Shown in pieces: positions 33,635 to 42,192 of a DNA stretch of 56,203 nt; position 1 is the first letter of the stretch, and each line of letters begins with the position of its first letter. Source of the DNA: Conchiformibius kuhniae DSM 17694 (GTDB lineage Bacteria; Pseudomonadota; Gammaproteobacteria; Burkholderiales; Neisseriaceae); the NCBI RefSeq assembly GCF_000428785.1, contig NZ_KE386800.1:6056-62258 (forward strand). The letters run 5' to 3'. The notes beneath the pieces are model-generated. The model was given only the letters and a program-made list of their open reading frames with translations, searched no databases and had not been told where the DNA came from. A program made the position numbers and the translations under genes.

Positions 33635-34835
33635 CGTGTTCTCCGATGATGATGACGCAGTTGCTGCCGCCGAACGCAAACGATGCGCTCGCACCGATGC
33701 GCCGTCCGCCGCGCCAACGGCTGTGTGCGTCCGTTAAAGCGATTTCGGGCAGCGCCGCATCGCGCACGCTGTCCCAAAGCTGCGGCGGCAACACGCCCTG
33801 CGGATTGTCGCGGCGCGACACCACGCCCCACAGCAACGCCGCTTCCAATGCGCCCGCCGCGCCGAGCGTGTGTCCCGTCAAAGGTTTGGTGGAGGTGGCG
33901 GGCGTGGCGCAACCGAACACTTCGGCAACGGCGCGGCTTTCCATCGCATCGTTGTGCGCCGTGCCCGTGCCGTGCAGGTTTATCCAGCCGATGTCCGCCG
34001 CCGTCAAGCCTGCCTTGTCCAAGGCTGCCTGAAACGCCGCCGCCGCACCCAAGCCGTCCGGTCGCGGCGAAGACATATGGTAGGCATCGGAACTGCCGCC
34101 GTAGCCGAGCAAGGGCAGCGTGTCGGGCAAAGGCTCGCGGCTCATCACAAACGCCGCCGCCGCTTCGCCGATGTTGATGCCGTCCCGATGCGCGGAAAAC
34201 GGCTTGGCAATGCCCGCCGACAACACTTCCAACGCATGAAAACCGTTTACCGTCAAAGGCGAAAGCGTGTCCACTCCGCCGCACACCACCGCATCGCACA
34301 CGCCCAGTTTCAGCAAACGCGCCGCACTGATTAATGCCCGCGCCCCCGATGTGCAAGCGGTGGACACGCCGTAACACAGGTTTTGCAAACCGTATGCCGC
34401 GCCCACGCATTCCGCCGCGTCCGACATCAGTTGCGCCTGCTGCCTGAACGGCATGCCGTCCCACGTTCCGCCCCGTGCAACGTGTTGAAACAGGGGAATG
34501 TTCTCGTCCGCGCCGCCCACCGATGTGCCGATGACCGCCGCCACCCGCCCGCGCCCGTAACGCGCCAACGCCGCTTCCAGTTGCGGCTCAAGCTGTGCCA
34601 GCGCGTCCCACAGCAAACGGTTGTTGCGGCTGTGGTGCGCGGCGGGCAAATGCGCGGGAAACGGGCGCAATTCGCGGTTTACCGCACCGAACAGGCGCGT
34701 TTTCCCTGCAACCAAATCATCGCGGGCGGTGAGCGGCGTGGCGGCGGGCGGGTGGAACAGGGCGTGTAAATGCGCCGCCAAACCCGTTCCCAATGCCGAC
34801 ACCAGCGCGGGACGGCTCAAATAAACCTGTTTCAC
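33627..34835 (-). CDS. Beta-ketoacyl synthase, ApeO-like
   Basis: A 402-residue condensing enzyme. The active cysteine is in GVSTACTSGARAL near residue 159, with histidines in NLHGTGTAHND near 292 and LTGHTLGAAG near 328. I use a GTG start (KQVYLSRPALVSALG) that overlaps the DUF3261 stop as GTGA; the frame is also open ten codons further. The protein is alanine-rich and of normal KAS length. It forms an overlapping pair with the dehydratase. Together with the ApeR-like enzyme it should extend and prime the polyene chain. Confidence 0.83.
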   Translation of the reverse strand: MKQVYLSRPALVSALGTGLAAHLHALFHPPAATPLTARDDLVAGKTRLFGAVNRELRPFPAHLPAAHHSRNNRLLWDALAQLEPQLEAALARYGRGRVAAVIGTSVGGADENIPLFQHVARGGTWDGMPFRQQAQLMSDAAECVGAAYGLQNLCYGVSTACTSGARALISAARLLKLGVCDAVVCGGVDTLSPLTVNGFHALEVLSAGIAKPFSAHRDGINIGEAAAAFVMSREPLPDTLPLLGYGGSSDAYHMSSPRPDGLGAAAAFQAALDKAGLTAADIGWINLHGTGTAHNDAMESRAVAEVFGCATPATSTKPLTGHTLGAAGALEAALLWGVVSRRDNPQGVLPPQLWDSVRDAALPEIALTDAHSRWRGGRRIGASASFAFGGSNCVIIIGEHDA

Positions 34836-35239
34836 GGCTGCATCTCCAAAGGCGAAACCTGCCAAACTATTCCTTCAATATTAAATTTTTGCGTTTCGGC
34901 AAGACCTTGCGCCACATGCGGCGACAGCGCGGCAAACAGTTTTTGCGCGGCGCGGTTGGGCGGGGCGAAACCGTCCTGCCGCCAGCCCGTGCGCCCCGCC
35001 AACAAGCGTGCTTGCGGCGCACCGAAGGCGTCTGCCAGCAGCCAGCGCGATTGTCCGTCCGCCAAGCCCTGCACCGACAACAGCGAGGTTTGCGCCACGC
35101 CGCCGTCCGCGTCCAAACGGTTTACCTGAAACCAGCGCGTTTCGTCCTGCGCCAGTACGTTTTGCGGCGCGGGAACGGCGGCACAGGCGGCGAGCAGCCC
35201 CGTCAAGAGTGTGATGCACAATATTTTTTGCCAAGCCAT
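34832..35239 (-). CDS. DUF3261 lipoprotein of aryl polyene clusters
   Basis: A 135-residue protein. The signal peptide ends with LAAC, so it is lipidated. The mature part has the DUF3261 pattern: SLLSVQGLADGQSRWLLADAF-GAPQARLL, then GWRQDGFAPPNRAAQKLFAAL. DUF3261 proteins are encoded in aryl polyene clusters and are thought to help move the product to the outer membrane, though the mechanism is unproven. The gene lies 4 bases after the FAD enzyme gene and overlaps the ketosynthase start. Confidence 0.8.
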   Translation of the reverse strand: MAWQKILCITLLTGLLAACAAVPAPQNVLAQDETRWFQVNRLDADGGVAQTSLLSVQGLADGQSRWLLADAFGAPQARLLAGRTGWRQDGFAPPNRAAQKLFAALSPHVAQGLAETQKFNIEGIVWQVSPLEMQP

Positions 35240-35243
35240 CGTG

Positions 35244-36491
35244 TCAGTCTCCGTCCTGCCGTCCCACCATTTGCGCCAAGGCGTTCAAACGGCGTTCTGC
35301 TTTGTCCACAAAGGGGTTTTCCGTGTCCCAAGCGTAGCCTGCCAACACGGAAGCAATCATGCGGCTGATGTCGGCATTGCGCGAGGGCGCGTAAATCACG
35401 TCTTGAAAACGCCCGTCATACCAGCCGTTTACATAGGTGCGGAAGGTTTCCACGCCCACCATCAAGGGTTCGGCAAATTCGCGTTGCCAATCGGCGGCTT
35501 TGCCGCGCAGGTGTTTGCCCAGCAGGTCGGCGGCGAGCTTGGCGGAGTGCATGGCGATGGTTACGCCCGATGAAAACACGGGGTCGAGAAATTCGGCGGC
35601 GTTGCCCAGCAGGGCGAAATGTTTGCCGTGCAGGGCTTTGACGTTGGCGGAATAGCCGCCGATGCGGCGGAACGGCACGCCGTTGTCCCACACGGCATCT
35701 GCCAAGATGCGTTGGAGCATCGGCACGTTGGCCACTGCGTTTTTCAAGGCGGTTTCGCTGTCTTGCCCGATGAAGCGTTCGGGCAGTCCGACCACGCCGA
35801 TGGAGCTGCGCCCGTCTGCAAAGGGTATCAGCCACAGCCACACGTCGCGGCGGGTGCTGTGGGTGGAAATCAGGATTTTGTCGCGGTCGAAATCGGCGGC
35901 GGTGATGTGGTCGTCAATATGGGTGAAATGTGCTTCGCGCACGGGCAGGGCAGAGGGGGTGTCCAAATCCAGCAGGCGCGGCAGCACGCGCCCGTAACCG
36001 CTCGCGTCCAATACGAAACGGGCGGTCAGCGCGTATGCCGCGCCGTGTTCGGGAAGCACGTTCAGGCGGGCGTGTTCGCCGGTGTTGTCGAACGCGCACA
36101 CTTCGCAGCCGAAACGCACGTCTGCGCCCTGCTTGGCGGCTTCGCGAATCAAGATGTGGTCAAAACGGTCGCGGCGCACTTGGAAAGTCGTGCCCGGCCC
36201 CGCGCTGAATTTGTCGGTAAAATCAAAATGGGTGTAGCGGTCGCGCCATGTGAAGGCTGCGCCGTTTTTGTGTTGGAACGAGGGTTCGGCGTGCAGGGCG
36301 GGCAGGAAACCCGCTTCGTCCAGAAATTCCATGCAGTGCGGCAGCAGGCTTTCGCCAATGACAAAGCGTGGGAAGTGCTGTTTTTCCAACACGCATACGG
36401 AAAAGCCTTGCCGCAGCAGCAGGGCGGCGGCCACCGCGCCCGCAGGCCCTGCGCCGATAACGGCAATGTCGAAGGATTCGGATACAGGCAT
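35244..36491 (-). CDS. FAD-dependent oxidoreductase (halogenase-like), first gene of the aryl polyene unit
   Basis: A 415-residue flavoprotein. The dinucleotide-binding motif is AVIGAGPAGAVAAALL at residues 9-24, followed by VLEKQHFPRFVIGESLLP, typical of the geranylgeranyl-reductase/halogenase-like class. The second FAD motif is FALLGNAAEFLDPVFSSG near 293. Such enzymes occur at the same position in aryl polyene clusters; the reaction is not fixed. -10-like TATAAT lies about 25 bases upstream on the minus strand (near 36515-36520). It starts the unit; the dnaE stop is 178 bases further up. Confidence 0.83.
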   Translation of the reverse strand: MPVSESFDIAVIGAGPAGAVAAALLLRQGFSVCVLEKQHFPRFVIGESLLPHCMEFLDEAGFLPALHAEPSFQHKNGAAFTWRDRYTHFDFTDKFSAGPGTTFQVRRDRFDHILIREAAKQGADVRFGCEVCAFDNTGEHARLNVLPEHGAAYALTARFVLDASGYGRVLPRLLDLDTPSALPVREAHFTHIDDHITAADFDRDKILISTHSTRRDVWLWLIPFADGRSSIGVVGLPERFIGQDSETALKNAVANVPMLQRILADAVWDNGVPFRRIGGYSANVKALHGKHFALLGNAAEFLDPVFSSGVTIAMHSAKLAADLLGKHLRGKAADWQREFAEPLMVGVETFRTYVNGWYDGRFQDVIYAPSRNADISRMIASVLAGYAWDTENPFVDKAERRLNALAQMVGRQDGD

Positions 36492-36537
36492 GATGTTGTT
36501 ACGCCTTCACAAAAGGGTGATTATAGTTAATGTTCTT

Positions 36538-36612
36538 TGATTTTTATACGGCGTTGGCTCGCCTTGCCGTACTTTTGTGCTGTCTGCGGTTCGCCGTCTT
36601 GTCTAAAAATAA
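36538..36612. repeat. Copy of a widespread neisserial intergenic repeat
   Basis: TACGGCGTTGGCTCGCCTTG, CCGTACTTTTGTGCTGTCTG and CGGTTCGCCGTCTTGT resemble, in order and orientation, a repeat I recall as very common between genes of N. meningitidis and N. gonorrhoeae. The match is from memory. It fills most of the gap between dnaE and the FAD enzyme gene. Confidence 0.45.
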
Positions 36613-36668
36613 ATTGCATCAACCATATATATTCGGCAGAAAAGAAGCGCCGTCAACGGCATGGCGGG

Positions 36669-39600
36669 CTACCAATCCACATTGTCCGCACCCAGCAGCT
36701 CCGTCAAACGCTTGCCCAGCTCCGCATCGGGCAACAAATACCATTGCGCCGCATCGGGCAGCAGCTCGCCCGAAGCCTGCGCGTTGGCGTAATGCAGACA
36801 CAGGCGCACCGTACCTTGCGGGTCGGCGTAACTTTGCAGCAGCGCGGCGATTTCGGCAACGGGGCTGTGCGGGTTCAGGCGCAGGGTCAGGCGGCGGGCG
36901 TACACGGCGCGGGCTTCGTCCAGCGTGTAAACTGCGTTGGCGTTGATGCGCAAACCACCGTCATTATTGAACATATCCTCGCGCACGCGGCATTCGCACA
37001 CCAAAATCCGGTCGGCTTTGAGCGTGTCGCGCGACAAGCTTTCCAGCAGTTCGCCGCGCACGATGACTTCATGCCCGCCGCTTTCGTCTTCCAACCAAAC
37101 CGCCACCATGCGCCCGTTTTTGGTGTTGATGCTGCGCACCGATGTGGCAAAACCCGCCACGCGCACCACATCGTGCGAAGGACGCAGCCGCGCAAGCGGG
37201 GTGGCGGCGATGCGGCGCACTTCCTGCGCGTGTGGGGCAAACGGGTGGCCGCTCAAATAAAAACCGAGTGCCTGTTTTTCTTCAGCCAGCCGCGTGCTTT
37301 CGTCCCACGCGGGGATTTCGGTCATTTTTACCGCTTCGATGGCATCGTCAAACATATCAAACAATCCGCCCTGATTGGCATTGCCCGCTTTTTGTTCGGC
37401 GTGCTGCATCGCCGCTTCCACATTGCCCAGTAACATGGCGCGGTTGGACTCGATGCTGTCAAACGCGCCCGCGCGGATTAAGGCTTCCACCGTGCGCCGA
37501 TTGACGTGCTGTTTGCCCACCCGTTCGCAAAAATCAAATAAATCTTTGAATTTCCCGCCTTGTTCACGCGCGGCGACAATGCTTTGCACCGCCGCTTCGC
37601 CCGTGCCTTTGATTGCGCCGAGCGCGTAACGGATTTGTTTTTTGTTGTTCGGCACAAAACGGTATTCGGACTGGTTGATGTCGGGCGGCAGAAAGCTGAT
37701 GCCGTTCAGCTTGCTGCGGGCATCGTCATAAAACACTTTCAGTTGGTCGGTGTTGTCCAATTCGCTGGACATGGTCGCCGCCATAAATTCGGCGGGATAA
37801 TGCGCTTTCAGCCACGCGGTTTGGTAGGACACATAGGCATAGGCGGCGGCGTGGGATTTGTTGAAGCCGTAACCCGCAAATTTTTCCATGTAGTCAAAGA
37901 TTTCATCGGCTTTTTCGCGGGGAATGCCTTTCTTTTCCGCGCCTTCGGCAAAAATATTGCGGTGTTGCGCCATTTCTTCGGGCTTTTTCTTGCCCATGGC
38001 GCGGCGCAGTAAGTCCGCGCCGCCGAGCGAGTAGCCGCCCACCACCTGCGCTGCCTGCATCACCTGTTCCTGATACACCATAATCCCGTAGGTCGGCTCC
38101 AACACGGGCTCCAGCAAAGGGTGCATATACTCAAACTTTGCGCCTTTCATGCGGGCGATAAAGTCGGGAATCAAGTCCATCGGGCCCGGACGGTAGAGCG
38201 ACACAAAGGCGATAATCTCTTCCAAACGGCTGGTGTTTTGCGCCTGCAACAGCATTTTTTTCATGCCCGCCGACTCAAACTGAAACACGGCGGTGGTGTT
38301 GGCATCGCGGAAAATCTGATAGGCTTTTTGGTCGGTCAAATCAATGGCGGCGATGTCAATTTCCTTGCCGGTGGTTTGACGGATAAAGTTTTGCGCGGTT
38401 TCAATAATGGTCAAATTCCGCAAACCGAGAAAGTCAAACTTCACCAAGCCCACGTCTTCCACGTCGCCCTTGTCGTACATGGACACGGGCGAGGACGATT
38501 CGTCCGCCTGATACACGGGACAAAAATCAGCGATTTTTCCGGGCGCAATCAGCACGCCGCCCGCGTGCATGCCCAGATTGCGGGTCAAGTCTTCCAGTTT
38601 CAACGCCAAATTCAATAATTCGTCCGCTTCTTCGGCTTCAATCAGGCGCAGGATTTCCGGTTCGGCGTTCAAGGCTGCCTGAAGCGGCAAAGGTCGGTTC
38701 GCTTCAAGCGGAATCAGTTTGGACAAACGGTCGCACAAGCCGAACGGCAGTTCCAGCACGCGCCCCACATCGCGGATAACGGCTTTGGACGACATCGTGC
38801 CGAAAGTAACGATTTGGCTGACCGCTTCGCTGCCGTATTTGTTGCGTACGTATTCAATCACGCGCCCGCGATTATTCTGACAAAAATCAATGTCAAAGTC
38901 GGGCATGGACACGCGCTCGGGGTTCAAAAAGCGTTCAAACAGCAGCGCGTAGGCAATCGGGTCAAGGTCGGTGATGCCCAGCGCATACGCCACCAGCGAA
39001 CCCGCGCCCGAACCGCGTCCGGGCCCTACGGGGCAGCCGTTGTTTTTCGCCCAGTTGATAAAGTCCTGTACAATCAGGAAGTAACCGGCAAAGCCCATTT
39101 GAATGATGGTTTTCAATTCAAATTCAAGGCGTTGCTCGTATTCAGGCAGCTTGGCGGCGTGTTCCGCCGCATCGGGGAACAAATGCGCCAAACGCCCGTG
39201 CAAACCCTGATGCGACAATTCGCGCAAATAATCGTTCAGGCTTTGACCGTTCGGCGTGGGGAAATCAGGCAGGAAGTTTTTGCCCAGCGTAAAGGTGAAA
39301 TTGCAGCGTTTGGCGATTTCCAAACTGTTTTCAAGGGCTTCGGGCAGGTCGGCGAAACGGTCGGCGATTTCTTCGGGGCGCGGGAAATATTGTTTGCGGG
39401 AAAAAGGTTGCGGGCGTTTGCGGTCGGCAATCACGCGCCCTTCGGCGATGCAGACGCGGGCATCGTGGGCGGGAAAGTCTTTTTCGTCAAGGAATTGGGT
39501 GGGGTGGGTGGCGACAACGGGCAAATCCAGCCCGGCGGCGATGTTCAGGCTGCCTGAAACGATGCGTTCCCAATCGGGGCGGTCGGGCAGGCGTTGCAGT

Positions 39601-40109
39601 TCCAAATAAAAGGCATCGGGGAACAGCGCGGCGTAACGTGCGGCGGCGGCGCGGGCGCGGTCGGGGTGGTCGGCCGCCAAGTGCGTGCCGATTTCGCCCG
39701 CCGCTGCGCCGCACAGGGCAATCAAACCGGCGTTGCTGCCCTCCTCCAGCCATTCGGGGCGCAGTTGCGGCAGGTGCGGGTCGCGCTGCGGGTCGGTGTA
39801 GGCGCGGGTGAGCAGGGCGCACAGGCGGCGGTAGCCGTGTTCGTTTTGCACCAGCAGCATCATGCGGAACGGGGTGTCGGGGCGGTCGGGATTGGACACG
39901 CGCACGTCTGCGCCGAGTATGGGCTTCACGCCGTGTTTGCGGCAGGCTTGGTAAAATTTCAACGCGCCGAACAGGTTCATCAAATCGCCGATTGCCAAAG
40001 CGGGATAGCCCGATTCGGCGGCGCGTTTGGCAAGGTCGGGAATGCGGATGATGCTGTCGGTAATGGAAAATTCGGTGTGGGCGCGAAGCGGGATAAAAAC
40101 GGGATTCAT
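36669..40109 (-). CDS. dnaE: DNA polymerase III alpha subunit
   Basis: A 1146-residue replicative polymerase. The PHP domain starts at FIPLRAHTEFSITDSIIRIP. The polymerase active site PDFDIDF is near residue 405, and GGVLIAPG near 560. Helix-hairpin-helix and OB-fold regions follow (about 960-1090). The length is normal. I use MNPVFIPLRAHTEF, not the longer open frame. A DUS-related inverted repeat surrounds the start region (about 40118 and 40156). Confidence 0.96.
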   Translation of the reverse strand: MNPVFIPLRAHTEFSITDSIIRIPDLAKRAAESGYPALAIGDLMNLFGALKFYQACRKHGVKPILGADVRVSNPDRPDTPFRMMLLVQNEHGYRRLCALLTRAYTDPQRDPHLPQLRPEWLEEGSNAGLIALCGAAAGEIGTHLAADHPDRARAAAARYAALFPDAFYLELQRLPDRPDWERIVSGSLNIAAGLDLPVVATHPTQFLDEKDFPAHDARVCIAEGRVIADRKRPQPFSRKQYFPRPEEIADRFADLPEALENSLEIAKRCNFTFTLGKNFLPDFPTPNGQSLNDYLRELSHQGLHGRLAHLFPDAAEHAAKLPEYEQRLEFELKTIIQMGFAGYFLIVQDFINWAKNNGCPVGPGRGSGAGSLVAYALGITDLDPIAYALLFERFLNPERVSMPDFDIDFCQNNRGRVIEYVRNKYGSEAVSQIVTFGTMSSKAVIRDVGRVLELPFGLCDRLSKLIPLEANRPLPLQAALNAEPEILRLIEAEEADELLNLALKLEDLTRNLGMHAGGVLIAPGKIADFCPVYQADESSSPVSMYDKGDVEDVGLVKFDFLGLRNLTIIETAQNFIRQTTGKEIDIAAIDLTDQKAYQIFRDANTTAVFQFESAGMKKMLLQAQNTSRLEEIIAFVSLYRPGPMDLIPDFIARMKGAKFEYMHPLLEPVLEPTYGIMVYQEQVMQAAQVVGGYSLGGADLLRRAMGKKKPEEMAQHRNIFAEGAEKKGIPREKADEIFDYMEKFAGYGFNKSHAAAYAYVSYQTAWLKAHYPAEFMAATMSSELDNTDQLKVFYDDARSKLNGISFLPPDINQSEYRFVPNNKKQIRYALGAIKGTGEAAVQSIVAAREQGGKFKDLFDFCERVGKQHVNRRTVEALIRAGAFDSIESNRAMLLGNVEAAMQHAEQKAGNANQGGLFDMFDDAIEAVKMTEIPAWDESTRLAEEKQALGFYLSGHPFAPHAQEVRRIAATPLARLRPSHDVVRVAGFATSVRSINTKNGRMVAVWLEDESGGHEVIVRGELLESLSRDTLKADRILVCECRVREDMFNNDGGLRINANAVYTLDEARAVYARRLTLRLNPHSPVAEIAALLQSYADPQGTVRLCLHYANAQASGELLPDAAQWYLLPDAELGKRLTELLGADNVDW

Positions 40110-40117
40110 AATGTGCG

Positions 40118-40170
40118 GGCTGCCTGAAAATGGGTTTGCCATTTTAACACAGGGATTTTCAGGCAGCGTG
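40118..40170. repeat. Facing uptake-sequence-like arms before dnaE
   Basis: GGGCTGCCTGAAAATGGG and TTTTCAGGCAGCGTGC face each other. The stem could end the transcript of the short membrane protein gene (40183-40350), which runs towards it. Confidence 0.45.
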
Positions 40171-40182
40171 CGTGGTAAGATT

Positions 40183-40350
40183 TCACTTTTCCCACAGCCA
40201 AAACCGATTGAATACCGTCCCCACAACGCCACTCAGCCCCATTTTCCAATAGAGCATGTCTTTGTGCGGAAACAGATAGTCCAAGCCCAACACAATCAGC
40301 ACCGATGTGGTTGGGTAAAATATTGCAGCGATTAGGTATTTCATCAGCAT
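40183..40350 (-). CDS. Short membrane protein (55 residues)
   Basis: The frame begins MLMKYLIAAIFYPTTSVLIV and contains one or two hydrophobic segments, ending RFWLWEK. It lies 46 bases after the C39-type peptidase gene in the same direction. No family is recognised. It may be an accessory of the peptidase/toxin locus or unrelated. Confidence 0.5.
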   Translation of the reverse strand: MLMKYLIAAIFYPTTSVLIVLGLDYLFPHKDMLYWKMGLSGVVGTVFNRFWLWEK

Positions 40351-40396
40351 GCTTTTTGAGGGTTGATTGGTTTGGGGTGCGTTATTTTCACAAACA

Positions 40397-41041
40397 TTAC
40401 CAAATGCGCCTGAAACGCACCTGCTCTGCCGCCAAACGGCTGACCCTTTGCGGCTGGCGCGTGAAAAACGCCGTATTGCGCGGCAAGCCCGCATCTTTCG
40501 GCACAACCGCCAAAATTTTCCCTGCCATTTCGCCCTGCCGTGTGTGCCACGATGCCAGAAACTGTGCTTTGCTCATGGAAATGTGTCCCAAAGACGGGTC
40601 GGCAAGCAGCACTGTATCGCCATTGATGCCGCGCAACACCGAGAAATGGTCGGTTTTACGGTGCTTCAGATACACAATCACGGGGATTTGCAACTGCGCC
40701 AACTGCTCAAACGGCAGCGCGTAGCCTTTGGCTTCAAAACCCAATTCGGGCATAATGCGCTGCATATCGGCAAACGAAGCCCGCATTCGGGTTTTGTCCA
40801 TTTTTTCCAAAATTTCCGCTTCGGTCAGCGATTGCCCGTAGTAATTGTTCAGCAGCGTGGCAAGCGATGCCGCGCCGCAGGAAAAATCCAAATCTTGTTT
40901 GACAATGCCAAAATCACGCTGTGATTTCCAGCTTTGCAGATGGATTTTGCCGTGTGAAATGGGGTTTTCGGTAAAAGTAGGTGTTGCGAATATGGTGCTG
41001 CAGAACAATAAAAAAATTGGGAATACAGAAAATTGATTCAT
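40397..41041 (-). CDS. Periplasmic C39-family (double-glycine) peptidase
   Basis: A 214-residue protein with a signal peptide (about 1-20, FLLFCSTIFATP). Gln49 and Cys55 lie in VKQDLDFSCGAASLATLLNN, His132 in KTDHFSVLRG and Asp148 in LLADPSLG, giving a complete C39 catalytic set. C39 domains normally sit at the N-terminus of ABC exporters and cut bacteriocin leaders in the cytoplasm. Here it is free-standing and predicted to be exported. It is read after the toxin-like and immunity-like genes, 62 bases from the latter. A hairpin CTCTTTATT/AATAAAGAG (41051-41074) lies between. Confidence 0.82.
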   Translation of the reverse strand: MNQFSVFPIFLLFCSTIFATPTFTENPISHGKIHLQSWKSQRDFGIVKQDLDFSCGAASLATLLNNYYGQSLTEAEILEKMDKTRMRASFADMQRIMPELGFEAKGYALPFEQLAQLQIPVIVYLKHRKTDHFSVLRGINGDTVLLADPSLGHISMSKAQFLASWHTRQGEMAGKILAVVPKDAGLPRNTAFFTRQPQRVSRLAAEQVRFRRIW

Positions 41042-41103
41042 AGTATGATTTACTCTTTATTTGGGAAAATAAAGAGACAAAAAGTCAGGGATAAAATTAT
41101 AAT

Positions 41104-41583
41104 TTAATGCTTGACTGACCCCAGTTTCATAATCGGTATCATCAAAGTCAAATCCACAAAAAAATACTTCTTACAAAATGAATTTAATGCCAAACTATCT
41201 TCATATAAGGTATTTCCATCACAACATATTTGTTCTATTTGATTCGTATTTCTGTTCTCTGAAATCAATATTTCAAACATTAAATGGTCATCACAAGATA
41301 ATGCTAAATCAAAAATTTGATTCAATTTAGCATTGAAAATATAAAAATAATATGGGCGCGGGATAGGTAAAAGATTTAAGGGAAACGGAACTTGAAGCTT
41401 TTTAATTTCTGATACGGAACGACTGTATCCACACTTTTCTATATTGTTTGCAATCAAAGAAGGATTTAAGTAACAACTTAATCTTACCAAGATAAAAGTA
41501 TCATCTAATACAACTTCAGTCTGCATGGCGCGTATAATGCGCCATGCGCGTTTATGACTTATTTCTGTTAAACTAACACTCAT
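41104..41583 (-). CDS. Putative immunity protein
   Basis: A 159-residue, mostly soluble protein without signal peptide, so cytoplasmic. It is strongly AT-rich. No family is recognised. The ATG overlaps the toxin-like gene's stop (ATGA), the coupling usual for toxin-immunity pairs. It has cysteine-containing segments (ALSCDDHL, EQICCDGN, SFCKKYFF). The immunity role is inferred from position, coupling and composition only. Confidence 0.6.
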   Translation of the reverse strand: MSVSLTEISHKRAWRIIRAMQTEVVLDDTFILVRLSCYLNPSLIANNIEKCGYSRSVSEIKKLQVPFPLNLLPIPRPYYFYIFNAKLNQIFDLALSCDDHLMFEILISENRNTNQIEQICCDGNTLYEDSLALNSFCKKYFFVDLTLMIPIMKLGSVKH

Positions 41584-42152
41584 TTTTCTATTTTTTTAAA
41601 ATGAAAATGTCCTTTATCTTGAACACGCCAACTAGAACCTGGTAACTTTGTATTACGAAGTGCTTGATTGAGATTTCTTGCTGTCTGATTAGGAATTTCT
41701 TTTGCATAATGTTTATTTGTTCCCCATCTAAGAGCATAGGTATGTGTCTTTTGAGAGTGGCTATAACTTTTACCACCAATACGCACCCAATGTTTAATTG
41801 GACCAATAGTACGAGCGGCAGCAGCACCACCGCCTAATCCTAATGTTCCCCCTACTACTGCTCCTTTTGTTACATTACCAGCAAATTTACCCGTATCCCA
41901 TTTGTAATCCCCTTTATACGCACCATAGGCGTATTGGATACCTTCCCAGCCTCCCCCGATAATAGCACCAACAGCCCAAGGTGCAAGTTCGCCTTCTGTC
42001 TCTTTCATCTCAGTTTGAGACAATTCCACCGCATTTACAGGCGCATGAGCAGCGAACACTTGTTGTTCAAAAATTTGTGTCGCATTGTGTTGTGCAAAAG
42101 CAGGCGCAGAAACCAGCGCGGCAACAGTCAAAGCAGCAATTTTTGCTTTCAT
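41580..42152 (-). CDS. Exported toxin-like protein with bacteriocin-type leader motif
   Basis: A 190-residue protein. Residues 1-20 (KAKIAALTVAALVSAPAFA) are a clear Sec signal. Residues 43-55, ELSQTEMKETEGE, follow the double-glycine leader pattern LSxxE(L/M)xxxxG, except that the last position is Glu. Then comes a glycine-rich hydrophobic stretch (APWAVGAIIGGGWEGI, later GAVVGGTLGLGGGAAAA). The C-terminal 75 residues are basic and aromatic, with ALRWGTNKHYAKEIP and a final KGHFHFKK, like toxin domains of polymorphic toxins. A good AAGGAAC ribosome-binding site precedes the ATG. Confidence 0.65.
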   Translation of the reverse strand: MKAKIAALTVAALVSAPAFAQHNATQIFEQQVFAAHAPVNAVELSQTEMKETEGELAPWAVGAIIGGGWEGIQYAYGAYKGDYKWDTGKFAGNVTKGAVVGGTLGLGGGAAAARTIGPIKHWVRIGGKSYSHSQKTHTYALRWGTNKHYAKEIPNQTARNLNQALRNTKLPGSSWRVQDKGHFHFKKIEK

Positions 42153-42192
42153 AAAAAGTTCCTTGAGTAAAGTGTGTAAAAAAACGGCAAAG

